From: Phycisphaerae bacterium
Lineage (GTDB): Bacteria; Planctomycetota; Phycisphaerae; Phycisphaerales; UBA1924
Direction of reading: 5' to 3'
NCBI GenBank assembly: GCA_016794945.1
Contig: JAEUIX010000107.1
Location: 1-6,095 of the forward strand
Length of the DNA: 6,095 nt
The position numbers and the translations under genes are program-made. The notes under the pieces are model-generated. The model was not told the origin of the DNA and ran no database searches. It saw only the letters and a list, made by a program, of their open reading frames with translations. Numbering within the stretch: the first letter of the stretch is position 1; each line of letters starts with the position of its first letter. Positions 1-5,491 of this stretch are shown in pieces.

Positions 1-525
1 CTGCCCGGCATGGCCGAGCGGACGCTGACGCTCAGTTCCATCGGCAAGACGTTCAGCCTGACGGGGTGGAAGATCGGCTGGGCCGTCGGCCCGGCGCCCC
101 TGGCCGCCGCCGTTCGCTCGGCGCACCAGTTTCTCACCTTCGCCGTCGCGACGCCCCTGCAGCACGGCGCGGCCGAGGCGCTTCGGCGCGAGGGGGAGTA
201 CGTGCCCGAACTGGTGGCGCTGCTCGACGCCAACCGACGGCGGCTGAGCGAAGCGCTCCGGGAGATCGGTTTCACCGTTCACCCGCCGGCCGGGACGTAC
301 TTCATCTGCGCCGACCATACGGCCATCAGCCGCCGGCTGGGCGTCGCCGACGATGCGGAACTCTGCACGCGGCTGATCCGCGATTTCGGCGTCGCGGCGA
401 TCCCGCCGAGCGTCTTCTACGACCGCAAGCACCTGGGGCAGAGCCTGCTGCGGTTCGCGTTCTGCAAGAAGCCCGAGACGATCGAAGAGGGCATCCGCAG
501 GCTCGGGGCGCTGGCGCGGGCCTGA
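1..525 (+). CDS. Class I/II PLP-dependent aminotransferase, C-terminal part (5' end outside window)
   Basis: This is the last 174 residues of a fold-type I aminotransferase; the frame is open to the left edge, so the true start lies upstream. The sequence shows the PLP-lysine motif SSIGKTFSLTGWKIGW, with the probable Schiff-base lysine at visible residue 16. Next comes HQFLTFAVATPLQ (residues 42-54), and near the end LLRFAFCKK (149-157), whose Arg151 is the expected substrate-carboxylate ligand. The TGWK.GW and HQ.LTF..ATP.Q pattern is typical of the branch with kynurenine aminotransferase, glutamine transaminase K and YbdL-type methionine aminotransferases, so a cytosolic 2-oxoacid transamination is likely, but the amino donor cannot be told from this fragment. 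An aspartate or aromatic aminotransferase of the same class is possible. The stop TGA is 76 bp before the transporter gene; no convincing terminator separates them. About half of a usual ~390-residue protein is visible. Confidence 0.93.
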   Translation: MPGMAERTLTLSSIGKTFSLTGWKIGWAVGPAPLAAAVRSAHQFLTFAVATPLQHGAAEALRREGEYVPELVALLDANRRRLSEALREIGFTVHPPAGTYFICADHTAISRRLGVADDAELCTRLIRDFGVAAIPPSVFYDRKHLGQSLLRFAFCKKPETIEEGIRRLGALARA

Positions 526-566
526 TTCGGCCGGTGATCGCGCCACGGGCCCTGGCCGGGGCGGCG

Positions 567-601
567 TTGAGCGGCGGCCCCCGAGCCTGTAGGCTCCGGC
601 G
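567..601 (+). promoter_or_regulatory. Putative sigma-70-type promoter of the transporter gene, possibly leaderless
   Basis: TTGAGC (567-572) and TAGGCT (590-595) are separated by exactly 17 bp. They match the -35 consensus at 4 of 6 and the TAnnnT form of the -10 box. With the -10 hexamer at -12 to -7, position +1 would fall on 602, the A of the transporter ATG, so the mRNA would be leaderless. No good Shine-Dalgarno sequence precedes the ATG; only AGG at 591-593 is available, 8 nt away. The -10 box also lies inside a palindrome GAGCCTGTAGGCTC (583-596). Inference from spacing and motif match only. Confidence 0.35.
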
Positions 602-2041
602 ATGATCGAAACGCTGGGGCTCTGGATCAGCCGCGTGTTCCGCAGAACGGCGCCGGACCCGTTCGTGCTCGTCGTGCTGCTGTCGCTGCTGACCGTGGCG
701 ATGGCGCTGGCGTTCGGGTCGTTCCCCGGCCTGGCGCGCCAGGGAGGCGAGCCGGGGATGGGCGCCCGGGCCCTGGCGCTGCTGGACGCTTGGTCCGGCA
801 ACGAGGGGCTCTGGAAGTTCCTGGCCTTCGGCATGCAGATGTGCCTCATGCTCCTGACCGGGCACGCCCTGGCCGCGACGAAGCCCGTGCGGGCCCTGAT
901 CGACCGCCTGGCCGGCGTGCCCCGCGGCGGCGCATCGGCTGCGGCGCTGGTCGGGTTCATCGCGTGCGCGACGGCGCTGATCAACTGGGGCATGGGCCTG
1001 GTGGTGGGGGCGCTGCTGGCCCGCGACGTGGCGCGGTCGATGTCGCGCCGGGGAATCGCGGTGCACTACCCGCTGCTGGCCGCGGCGGGCTACACGGGGC
1101 TGCTCATCTGGCACGGGGGCCTGTCGGGCTCGGCGCCGCTGTCGATGACGCGCCTGGACCAGGCGCAGCGGGTGCTGCCCAAGGACTTCCTGTCGTCGCT
1201 GCCCGACGGGGGCGCGTCGCTCATGGTCGGGCTCGACCGAACGCTCGGATCGGCGATGAACCTGTTCATCACGCTGGGATTGCTCGTGATCATCCCGGTG
1301 ATGCTGGCGCTGCTCTCGCCCCGCAGGCCGCAGGACGTCGTGACGATCGACCGGCTGGCGCCGGGCATGCTGCAGCCGCCGGAGCCGCCGACCGATCCGC
1401 GCGACCTGGAGGCGCCGACGATCCCCGACCGGCTGGACCGATCGCCGGTGCTGGCGTGGGCGGTCGCGATTCCACTGGGGCTGTTCCTGTACCGGGCGAT
1501 CGACCGGAGCGGGCTGGGGATGATCGGCCTGACGGAGATCACCGCCCTGATGATGTCGCTGGGGCTGGTGCTGCACGGCTCGCTGCGTCGCTACGCCGAC
1601 GCGGTGGAGCGCGGCGCGGGCGACTGCGCCGGCATCGTGATCCAGTTCCCGCTGTACGGCGGCATCCTGGCGATGATGAGCGTGTCGGGCCTGGCCGAGT
1701 CGTTTTCGCGGTTCATGGCCGAGCAGGCCTCGGCCGGCACGCTGCCGCTGTGGACGTTCCTGGCCGCGTCGGTGCTCAATATGTTCATCACGTCCGGCGG
1801 CGGCCTGTGGGGCGTGCAGGGGCCGATCGCGCTGCAGTCGGGCCTGGCGCTGGGCGTGCCGCCGGAGAAGATGGTCATGGCCGTGGCCTACGGCGACCAG
1901 GTGACCAACATGCTCCAACCGTTCTGGGCGCTGCCGCTGCTGGCGATCACCGGCGTGCGGGCACGCGACATCGTCGGCTACACCTGCGTCGTCATGCTGG
2001 CCGCGTACGTGTGGATCGGGCTGGGGCTGGTGCTGTTCTGA
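602..2041 (+). CDS. atoE: AtoE-family short-chain fatty acid / small carboxylate transporter
   Basis: A 479-residue polytopic inner-membrane protein of the short-chain fatty acid transporter family (COG2031, PF02667), close to the usual length of about 440-480. Family signatures are visible in order: NWGMGLVVGALLAR (128-141), QFPLYGGI (348-355), SGGGLWGVQGPI (398-409) and GDQVTNMLQPFWALPLL (431-447). About 10-12 hydrophobic segments can be drawn, for example near 20-39, 72-92, 112-140, 217-239, 284-303, 382-397 and 455-478. A hydrophilic, proline-rich stretch at 240-281 probably forms a loop outside the membrane. In E. coli AtoE is linked to acetoacetate and short fatty acid uptake; here no CoA-transferase or thiolase gene is visible. 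The gene instead overlaps a glycerate kinase gene, so the substrate may be glycerate or another short hydroxy acid (inference). ATG at 602 is chosen because the family N-terminus fits and no in-frame upstream start is better. Confidence 0.92.
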   Translation: MIETLGLWISRVFRRTAPDPFVLVVLLSLLTVAMALAFGSFPGLARQGGEPGMGARALALLDAWSGNEGLWKFLAFGMQMCLMLLTGHALAATKPVRALIDRLAGVPRGGASAAALVGFIACATALINWGMGLVVGALLARDVARSMSRRGIAVHYPLLAAAGYTGLLIWHGGLSGSAPLSMTRLDQAQRVLPKDFLSSLPDGGASLMVGLDRTLGSAMNLFITLGLLVIIPVMLALLSPRRPQDVVTIDRLAPGMLQPPEPPTDPRDLEAPTIPDRLDRSPVLAWAVAIPLGLFLYRAIDRSGLGMIGLTEITALMMSLGLVLHGSLRRYADAVERGAGDCAGIVIQFPLYGGILAMMSVSGLAESFSRFMAEQASAGTLPLWTFLAASVLNMFITSGGGLWGVQGPIALQSGLALGVPPEKMVMAVAYGDQVTNMLQPFWALPLLAITGVRARDIVGYTCVVMLAAYVWIGLGLVLF

Positions 2042-2043
2042 TG
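2039..2043 (+). promoter_or_regulatory. TGATG stop/start overlap coupling transporter and kinase
   Basis: TGA of the transporter (2039-2041) and ATG of the kinase (2041-2043) share one base. No strong Shine-Dalgarno sequence precedes the second ATG, so termination-reinitiation is the likely way the kinase is translated. Confidence 0.8.
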
Positions 2044-3408
2044 GACCACGCCGGCGTCATCCGGGAACTGATGAACGCGGTCGCCCGCGCGTGCGACCCG
2101 GCGGCGCTCGTGTCCGCGGCGGTGGAGGGGCGACGCGGGCCGATTCGGGGCGTCGCGGTGGGCAAGGCCGCCGCGGGCATGGTCGCCGGGGTGCGGCGGG
2201 CTCTGGGGCCGCATGGGTGGCGCGGGCCGGTCATCGTGCCCGACGGCGCGCCCGACGTTGCCGTGCCGACCGACACAGCGCCGGTGATCGTCGCCGGCCA
2301 CCCGTTGCCCGACGGAGCATCGCTGCGCGCCGGCCGTGCGGCCGGCGCGGCGTTCGACGACCCGCCGACCGACGGAACAGGCCTGGTGCTGCTGCTGTCG
2401 GGCGGCGCATCGTCGCTCATGGCCGACCCGTTTGCGGGCGTGACGCTGGAGGATTACCGAGCCGTCGTGTCGGCGATGCTCCGCAGCGGCGCGACCATCC
2501 ACCAGCTCAACGCCGTGCGCAAGCACCTCGACCGCGTCAAAGGCGGACGCCTGGCCGCTCGGGCCCACGCCGCCCGCCCCGACGCTTCGATCGAGGTGCT
2601 GGTGATCAGCGACGTGCCGGGCGACGACCTGTCGGTCATCGGCTCGGGTCCGTGTGCGCCCGACCCTACGACAAGGGATGATGCGGTCGAGGTGCTGCGG
2701 CGCTGCGACGGTGAGGGCGCGCTGGACGTCGCGCTCGAGCGGGTGCGATCGGCCGTTGATTCCCCCGAGCGCGAAACGCCCAAGGCCGGTGACCCGTGCT
2801 TCCAGCGCGTGACCCACGCCGTGCTCGCTTCCAACGGCTCGGCCGTCGCCGCCGCGGCCGATTTCCTGAGATCGCGCGGTTTCGCGGTCGCCGCTGCCCG
2901 GCGGGACGTCCAGGGGGCGGCGGCTGAGGCGGGCCGGGCCCTGGCCCGTGCCGCATGGGGTTTGGCGCCGTCGGGCCGGCCGACGGCGATCGTCTGGGGC
3001 GGGGAGACGACCGTGGACGTGCGCGGCACGCTGGCGCCCGGGTTTGGCGGGCGGAACCAGGAGCTGGCGCTGGCGGCGGCCTTGGAACTCGAGTGGCTTG
3101 CCGAGCAACCCGGGCAGGGCGCACCCTGGCCCGGGCGGATCACCGTCGCGTCATTCGGCACCGACGGCGTTGACGGGGTCGCCCCGCAGGGCGCCCGGCC
3201 GCCGGCGGGCGCGCTCGTGCACGCCGGTACGCGCCGCGGGGCACTGGCGGCGGGGCTGGCCCCGGCGGCATCGCTGGCGGCCCACGACTCGTTCGGGTTC
3301 TTCGCCGCCTTGGCAGAGCGATTGCCCGAGGCGGGCGGACCGATCGTTACCGGCCCCACGGGCACGAACATCAACGACATCTCCGTCGCGCTGGTCGAGC
3401 CGGCCTAG
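2041..3408 (+). CDS. gckA: Glycerate 2-kinase, class II (GckA/TtuD type, MOFRL domain)
   Basis: A 455-residue cytosolic kinase expected to phosphorylate D-glycerate with ATP to 2-phosphoglycerate, feeding glycerate into lower glycolysis. The N-terminal domain (about 5-235, DUF4147) shows GKAA (41-44), LLSGGASSLM (118-127), NAVRKHLDRVKGGRLA (157-172) and VISDVPGDDLSVIGSGP (188-204). The C-terminal MOFRL domain (about 313-450) shows GGETTV (320-325), GGRNQELALA (336-345), GTDGVDG (373-379), HDSFGFF (415-421) and TGPTGTNINDI (437-447). Length and all conserved blocks are normal, so the protein should be active. Its ATG shares the A of the transporter stop codon (TGATG), implying translational coupling. 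A later in-frame ATG at 2071 is a less likely start. The frame is open far upstream (to 790), but that extension overlaps the transporter in another frame and has no family similarity. The stop overlaps the convergent peptidase gene. Confidence 0.95.
   Translation: MDHAGVIRELMNAVARACDPAALVSAAVEGRRGPIRGVAVGKAAAGMVAGVRRALGPHGWRGPVIVPDGAPDVAVPTDTAPVIVAGHPLPDGASLRAGRAAGAAFDDPPTDGTGLVLLLSGGASSLMADPFAGVTLEDYRAVVSAMLRSGATIHQLNAVRKHLDRVKGGRLAARAHAARPDASIEVLVISDVPGDDLSVIGSGPCAPDPTTRDDAVEVLRRCDGEGALDVALERVRSAVDSPERETPKAGDPCFQRVTHAVLASNGSAVAAAADFLRSRGFAVAAARRDVQGAAAEAGRALARAAWGLAPSGRPTAIVWGGETTVDVRGTLAPGFGGRNQELALAAALELEWLAEQPGQGAPWPGRITVASFGTDGVDGVAPQGARPPAGALVHAGTRRGALAAGLAPAASLAAHDSFGFFAALAERLPEAGGPIVTGPTGTNINDISVALVEPA
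3405..3408. other. Shared CTAG double stop of two convergent genes
   Basis: The palindrome CTAG supplies TAG to the kinase gene on the + strand (3406-3408) and TAG to the peptidase gene on the - strand (3407-3405). The two coding regions overlap by 4 bp. Confidence 0.95.
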
Positions 3409-4127
3409 CGCGAGTTCTGCTGCGAGCGGATCAGGAAGTACACCAGCGTGAGCACCGCGGTAAGCGTCGCGGCGATGTACGTCCAGGCCGCGGCTGAGAG
3501 CACCCGACGCACCTGCGGAGCCTCCGCGGGCGCCACGATGCCGCTGGAGACCAGCTGGAGGTTCGCACGCCGGCTGGCGTCGAATTCCACCGGCAGGTTG
3601 ACCAGCTGGAAGACCACCACGAGCGTGAACAGGCCGACCGCCGCGAGCATGAGCCACTGGCCCGCGGCCGAACGGCTGGCCATCATCAGCGCGCCGATCA
3701 TGAAGAGGATGGACGCCAGGTTGCCGCCGACGGCCGCGAAGGGAACGATGCCGTTGCGGAGCACCAGCGGCGCGTACCGCTCGCGGTCCTGCATGGCGTG
3801 CCCGGCCTCGTGCGCCGCGATGCCCAGCGAGGCGAGCGAGGTGCCGTGGAATACGTCCGGCGAGAGGCGCAGCACCTTGTGCTGCGGGTCGTAGTGGTCG
3901 CTGAGCACGCCCTCGGACTGCTCGATGCCGACGTTGGTGATCCCGTTGGCGCGGAGCAGCCTTGCCGCGGCTTCAGCCCCGGTCAGGCCGCTGCGCGCGG
4001 GGACCTGGGCGGTTTCGTGGTACGTGCTCTTGACTCGGAACTGCGCCCACAGCGCCAGCAGCATCGCGGGCCCGACGAGCAGGAAATAGAGCGGGTCGAA
4101 GGTGATCAGTCCCAGCGCGTTGAACAT
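3405..4127 (-). CDS. yugP: Membrane neutral zinc metallopeptidase, YugP family
   Basis: A 240-residue membrane protein of the Zn_peptidase_2 family (PF04298, B. subtilis YugP type), near the normal length of about 225-240. The HExxH zinc motif is present as AAHEAGHAMQ (His106, Glu107, His110). The family motif NLPVEFDASRRA (177-188) likely supplies the third zinc ligand, probably Glu181. DHYDP (77-81), ahead of the catalytic helix, is also conserved. Hydrophobic segments lie near 9-29, 127-149, 157-177 and 213-234. The catalytic site should sit close to the membrane, by analogy with HtpX-type proteases; the real substrate is not known for the family. The start at 4127 is supported by AAGGGA about 9 nt upstream. 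The gene lies 85 bp downstream of the J-protein gene on the same strand, so co-transcription is plausible. Its TAG stop shares a CTAG palindrome with the kinase stop, leaving no room for a dedicated terminator. Confidence 0.93.
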   Translation of the reverse strand: MFNALGLITFDPLYFLLVGPAMLLALWAQFRVKSTYHETAQVPARSGLTGAEAAARLLRANGITNVGIEQSEGVLSDHYDPQHKVLRLSPDVFHGTSLASLGIAAHEAGHAMQDRERYAPLVLRNGIVPFAAVGGNLASILFMIGALMMASRSAAGQWLMLAAVGLFTLVVVFQLVNLPVEFDASRRANLQLVSSGIVAPAEAPQVRRVLSAAAWTYIAATLTAVLTLVYFLIRSQQNSR

Positions 4128-4146
4128 CGTGCGGATTCCCTTGGAG

Positions 4147-4163
4147 CGGAGGAGCCGCCTCCG
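4147..4163 (-). other. Small hairpin in the gap between J-protein and peptidase genes
   Basis: CGGAGG and CCTCCG form a perfect 6-bp stem with a 5-base loop. It lies in the 85-bp gap, 19 bp upstream of the peptidase ATG and just upstream of its AAGGGA ribosome binding site. No T-tract follows on the minus strand, so it is not a standard terminator. It may only modulate mRNA processing or be a chance GC-rich structure. I see no clear promoter in this gap. Confidence 0.3.
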
Positions 4164-4212
4164 GCGCGGCTGATACGAAACGACTGGTCCGGAAGTTCGT
4201 GCCTCGTTCGCA

Positions 4213-5190
4213 TCAGGCCCCTGTTCTGGGGTTGAACGTAGACGCCTTGGCGAGCTGTTCGTAGGCCGTGCGCTCGGCGTCCGACAGGGTCTTGGGCACG
4301 GCGATGCGCAGTTCCACCAGCAGGTCGCCTTGGGCGCCCGCGCGGCCGGGCATGCCCTTGCCCCGGAGGCGCAGCTTCTGGCCGCTGCCGGCGCCCGGGG
4401 GTACGGTGAGCGTCACGGGGCCGGCGAGCGTCTCCACGTCGATCTTCGCCCCGAGGGCTGCTTCCCAGGGGGACACGGGCAGAACCGTGTGCAGGTCCAG
4501 GCCTTCGACGCGGAAACGCGGATCGGGCTCGACGCGGATGCGCAGCAACAGGTCACCCGCGGGCGCGTTCATAGTGCCGGCAGCGCCCTGCCCGGCGAGG
4601 CGGATCACCTGCCCGTCGCTGACGCCGGGCGGGATCTTGACCTCGAAGGACTTGTCCTTGCCCGCCAGGCTGACGCGCCGCGTCGCGCCCGAGAACGCTT
4701 CGCGCAGCGAGATCGGCACGATCGCTTCCTCGTCCGCTCCGGGTCGCGGGCGGGCGGAGCGCCGCTCGGCCGAAGCCCCGTGCACCGACGCGACGGGCTC
4801 GCCGTGCTCCATGCCGCCGAAGATGGCCTCGAAGAACTCGCTGAAGCCGGCGTTGTCGAAGCCCTCGTGGCCGGCCCCGCCGAACTTCACGTGCACGTGG
4901 CGTCCGTGCGTCGCCCCGTTGCGCGTGGCGCGCCAGCCGGGCGGCGGGCGGAACTCCTGCCCCGGCTTGTAGTCGGCGCCCAGCTGGTCGTAGCGGGCCC
5001 GGCGCTGCGGGTCCTTGAGCACCTCGTACGCCTCGGCCGCCTGCTTGAACTTCTCCTGCGCACCGGGGCTCTTGTTGACGTCGGGGTGGAACTCCCGGGC
5101 GAGCTTGCGGTACGCGCGCTGGATCTCCTCGGCGGTCGCCGTCCGCGCCACGCCGAGCGTCGCGTAGTAGTCCTGGAACGTCACGCCCAT
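4213..5190 (-). CDS. cbpA: J-domain co-chaperone, CbpA-like (type II DnaJ without zinc finger)
   Basis: A 325-residue Hsp40 co-chaperone, expected in the cytosol, where its J-domain stimulates the DnaK ATPase and delivers clients. The J-domain spans about 7-71 with the invariant HPD at 35-37 (AREFHPDVNK). A linker at about 72-150 contains a Gly/Phe-like section (GFDNAGFSEFFEAIFGG, 110-126) and then a charged Arg-rich stretch. The two C-terminal substrate-binding beta domains follow at about 153-225 and 230-300, with SFEVKIPPGVSDGQVIRLAG (181-200) and VTLTVPPGAGSGQKLRLRGK (259-278). No CxxCxGxG repeats, indeed no cysteine at all, so this is the CbpA/DnaJB type rather than canonical DnaJ. The start at 5190 puts the J-domain at the N-terminus as in the family. 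The frame is open further upstream to 5736, but that stretch is non-homologous and antisense to hsp20. Shine-Dalgarno support is weak. It heads the probable operon with the peptidase gene and is divergent from hsp20. Confidence 0.93.
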   Translation of the reverse strand: MGVTFQDYYATLGVARTATAEEIQRAYRKLAREFHPDVNKSPGAQEKFKQAAEAYEVLKDPQRRARYDQLGADYKPGQEFRPPPGWRATRNGATHGRHVHVKFGGAGHEGFDNAGFSEFFEAIFGGMEHGEPVASVHGASAERRSARPRPGADEEAIVPISLREAFSGATRRVSLAGKDKSFEVKIPPGVSDGQVIRLAGQGAAGTMNAPAGDLLLRIRVEPDPRFRVEGLDLHTVLPVSPWEAALGAKIDVETLAGPVTLTVPPGAGSGQKLRLRGKGMPGRAGAQGDLLVELRIAVPKTLSDAERTAYEQLAKASTFNPRTGA

Positions 5191-5204
5191 CGCCCGATCA
5201 TTGG

Positions 5205-5218
5205 TCAAACCGCGTGCC
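5205..5218 (-). promoter_or_regulatory. GGCACGCGGTTTGA motif in front of the J-protein gene
   Basis: Read on the minus strand, the motif ends 14 bp before the J-protein ATG. It matches the hsp20-side motif at 13 of 14 positions in opposite orientation. As a -24/-12 promoter it would place the transcript start about 3 nt before the ATG, giving a nearly leaderless mRNA. As an operator it would lie across the region just before the start codon. Which of these applies is unresolved. Confidence 0.35.
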
Positions 5219-5413
5219 GCGGGGCGGGAATTCGCCGCGGATCCTTGGCCCCGGTGTTTGCCGTGGGTTTGGGGGTTATCCGTGTCCGGGCCAAGGGCGC
5301 GGGTTGTCAGTTTGGCAGGCGGCTGCCCATCGCGGCGGCATGACCGACAGCGGTCGGTGGGTGGGTGGCCGGGTGGCGACCCGTCTGCGGGGTTCGACGC
5401 CCGCAAGCGGGGC

Positions 5414-5429
5414 TGGCACGGGGTTTGAA
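5414..5429 (+). promoter_or_regulatory. Sigma-54-like -24/-12 element upstream of hsp20
   Basis: TGGCACG (5414-5420), 4 bp, then TTGAA (5425-5429) follows the sigma-54 consensus TGGCACG-N4-TTGC(A/T), with correct 12-bp spacing between the GG and the -12 dinucleotide. The -12 GC is replaced by GA, which would normally weaken recognition. The predicted transcript start is near 5440, giving a leader of about 52 nt. The possibility that the same bases are an operator or a non-sigma-54 promoter remains open because the partner motif by the J-protein gene has the same GA. Confidence 0.4.
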
Positions 5430-5439
5430 CTGGAAACAG

Positions 5440-5491
5440 GTAGCTCCCGGACGCCGGGTGCGACCGGCGTCGGCAACACAGGAGAATTGCC
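5440..5491 (+). promoter_or_regulatory. Structured hsp20 leader with Shine-Dalgarno in a hairpin loop; candidate RNA thermometer
   Basis: Hairpin I has a perfect 8-bp stem, GACGCCGG (5450-5457) with CCGGCGTC (5464-5471), and a 6-base loop. Hairpin II starts at the next base: GGCAA (5472-5476) pairs with TTGCC (5487-5491). Its 10-base loop holds the Shine-Dalgarno AGGAGA (5480-5485) and its stem ends immediately before the ATG at 5492. In addition CTCC at 5444-5447 can pair with the Shine-Dalgarno GGAG (5481-5484), as a pseudoknot or alternative helix. Small heat-shock genes are classic hosts of RNA thermometers, but this one does not match ROSE or fourU by sequence. Base pairing is seen directly; function is inferred. 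Confidence 0.45.

Larger units (their letters stand above)
5191..5491. promoter_or_regulatory. Divergent intergenic region between J-protein and hsp20 genes
   Basis: This 301-bp stretch has no gene I can support and must drive both chaperone genes. It is rich in symmetric elements. These are CCGCGG repeated at 5217-5222 and 5235-5240; a 9-bp inverted repeat CCTTGGCCC / GGGCCAAGG (5243-5251 and 5288-5296); ACCGAC-4-GTCGGT (5343-5358) running into a G-rich tract (5356-5376); and CCCGCAAGCGGG (5400-5411). Two inverted copies of GGCACG(G/C)GGTTTGA sit near the two genes. I see no CIRCE (TTAGCACTC/GAGTGCTAA) or HspR-type HAIR operator, and no convincing sigma-70 promoter for either gene. Confidence 0.7.

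Noticed and set aside
558..581. Terminator after the aminotransferase gene (GGGGC ... GCCCC)
   Set aside because: Only 5 bp of stem, 14-base loop and no T-run; it overlaps the putative -35 box.
326..1918. Long minus-strand open frame (about 530 codons) antisense to the aminotransferase and transporter genes
   Set aside because: Translation is His/Arg/Gln-rich with no domain motif; it mirrors the codon bias of the real + strand transporter gene, as expected in high-GC DNA.
790..2040. In-frame N-terminal extension of the glycerate kinase
   Set aside because: It lies wholly inside the transporter gene in another frame, is Arg/Gly/Ala-rich and unlike the family; the kinase domain begins right after the ATG at 2041.
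1978..3380. Several minus-strand open frames opposite the glycerate kinase
   Set aside because: Low-complexity translations without motifs; shadows of the + strand gene, which has every conserved kinase block.
5312..5328. Second sigma-54-like site TTGGCAG ... CTGCC
   Set aside because: Spacing between GG and GC is 11 rather than 12 bp and the -24 box lacks CACG; it is better described as a 5-bp hairpin GGCAG-4-CTGCC.
4330..5343. Plus-strand frame of about 337 codons opposite the J-protein gene
   Set aside because: Ala/Arg/Leu-rich shadow with no recognisable domain and no ribosome binding site; the minus-strand J-protein is unambiguous.
5424..5452. Sigma-32-like promoter TTTGAAC ... CTCCCGGAC before hsp20
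   Set aside because: Only the -35-like half fits; the -10 half is a poor match to CCCCATnT, and the same bases fit a -24/-12 element better.
5191..5491. CIRCE or HAIR heat-shock operators
   Set aside because: Searched by eye for TTAGCACTC/GAGTGCTAA and CTTGAGT/ACTCAAG; neither is present.
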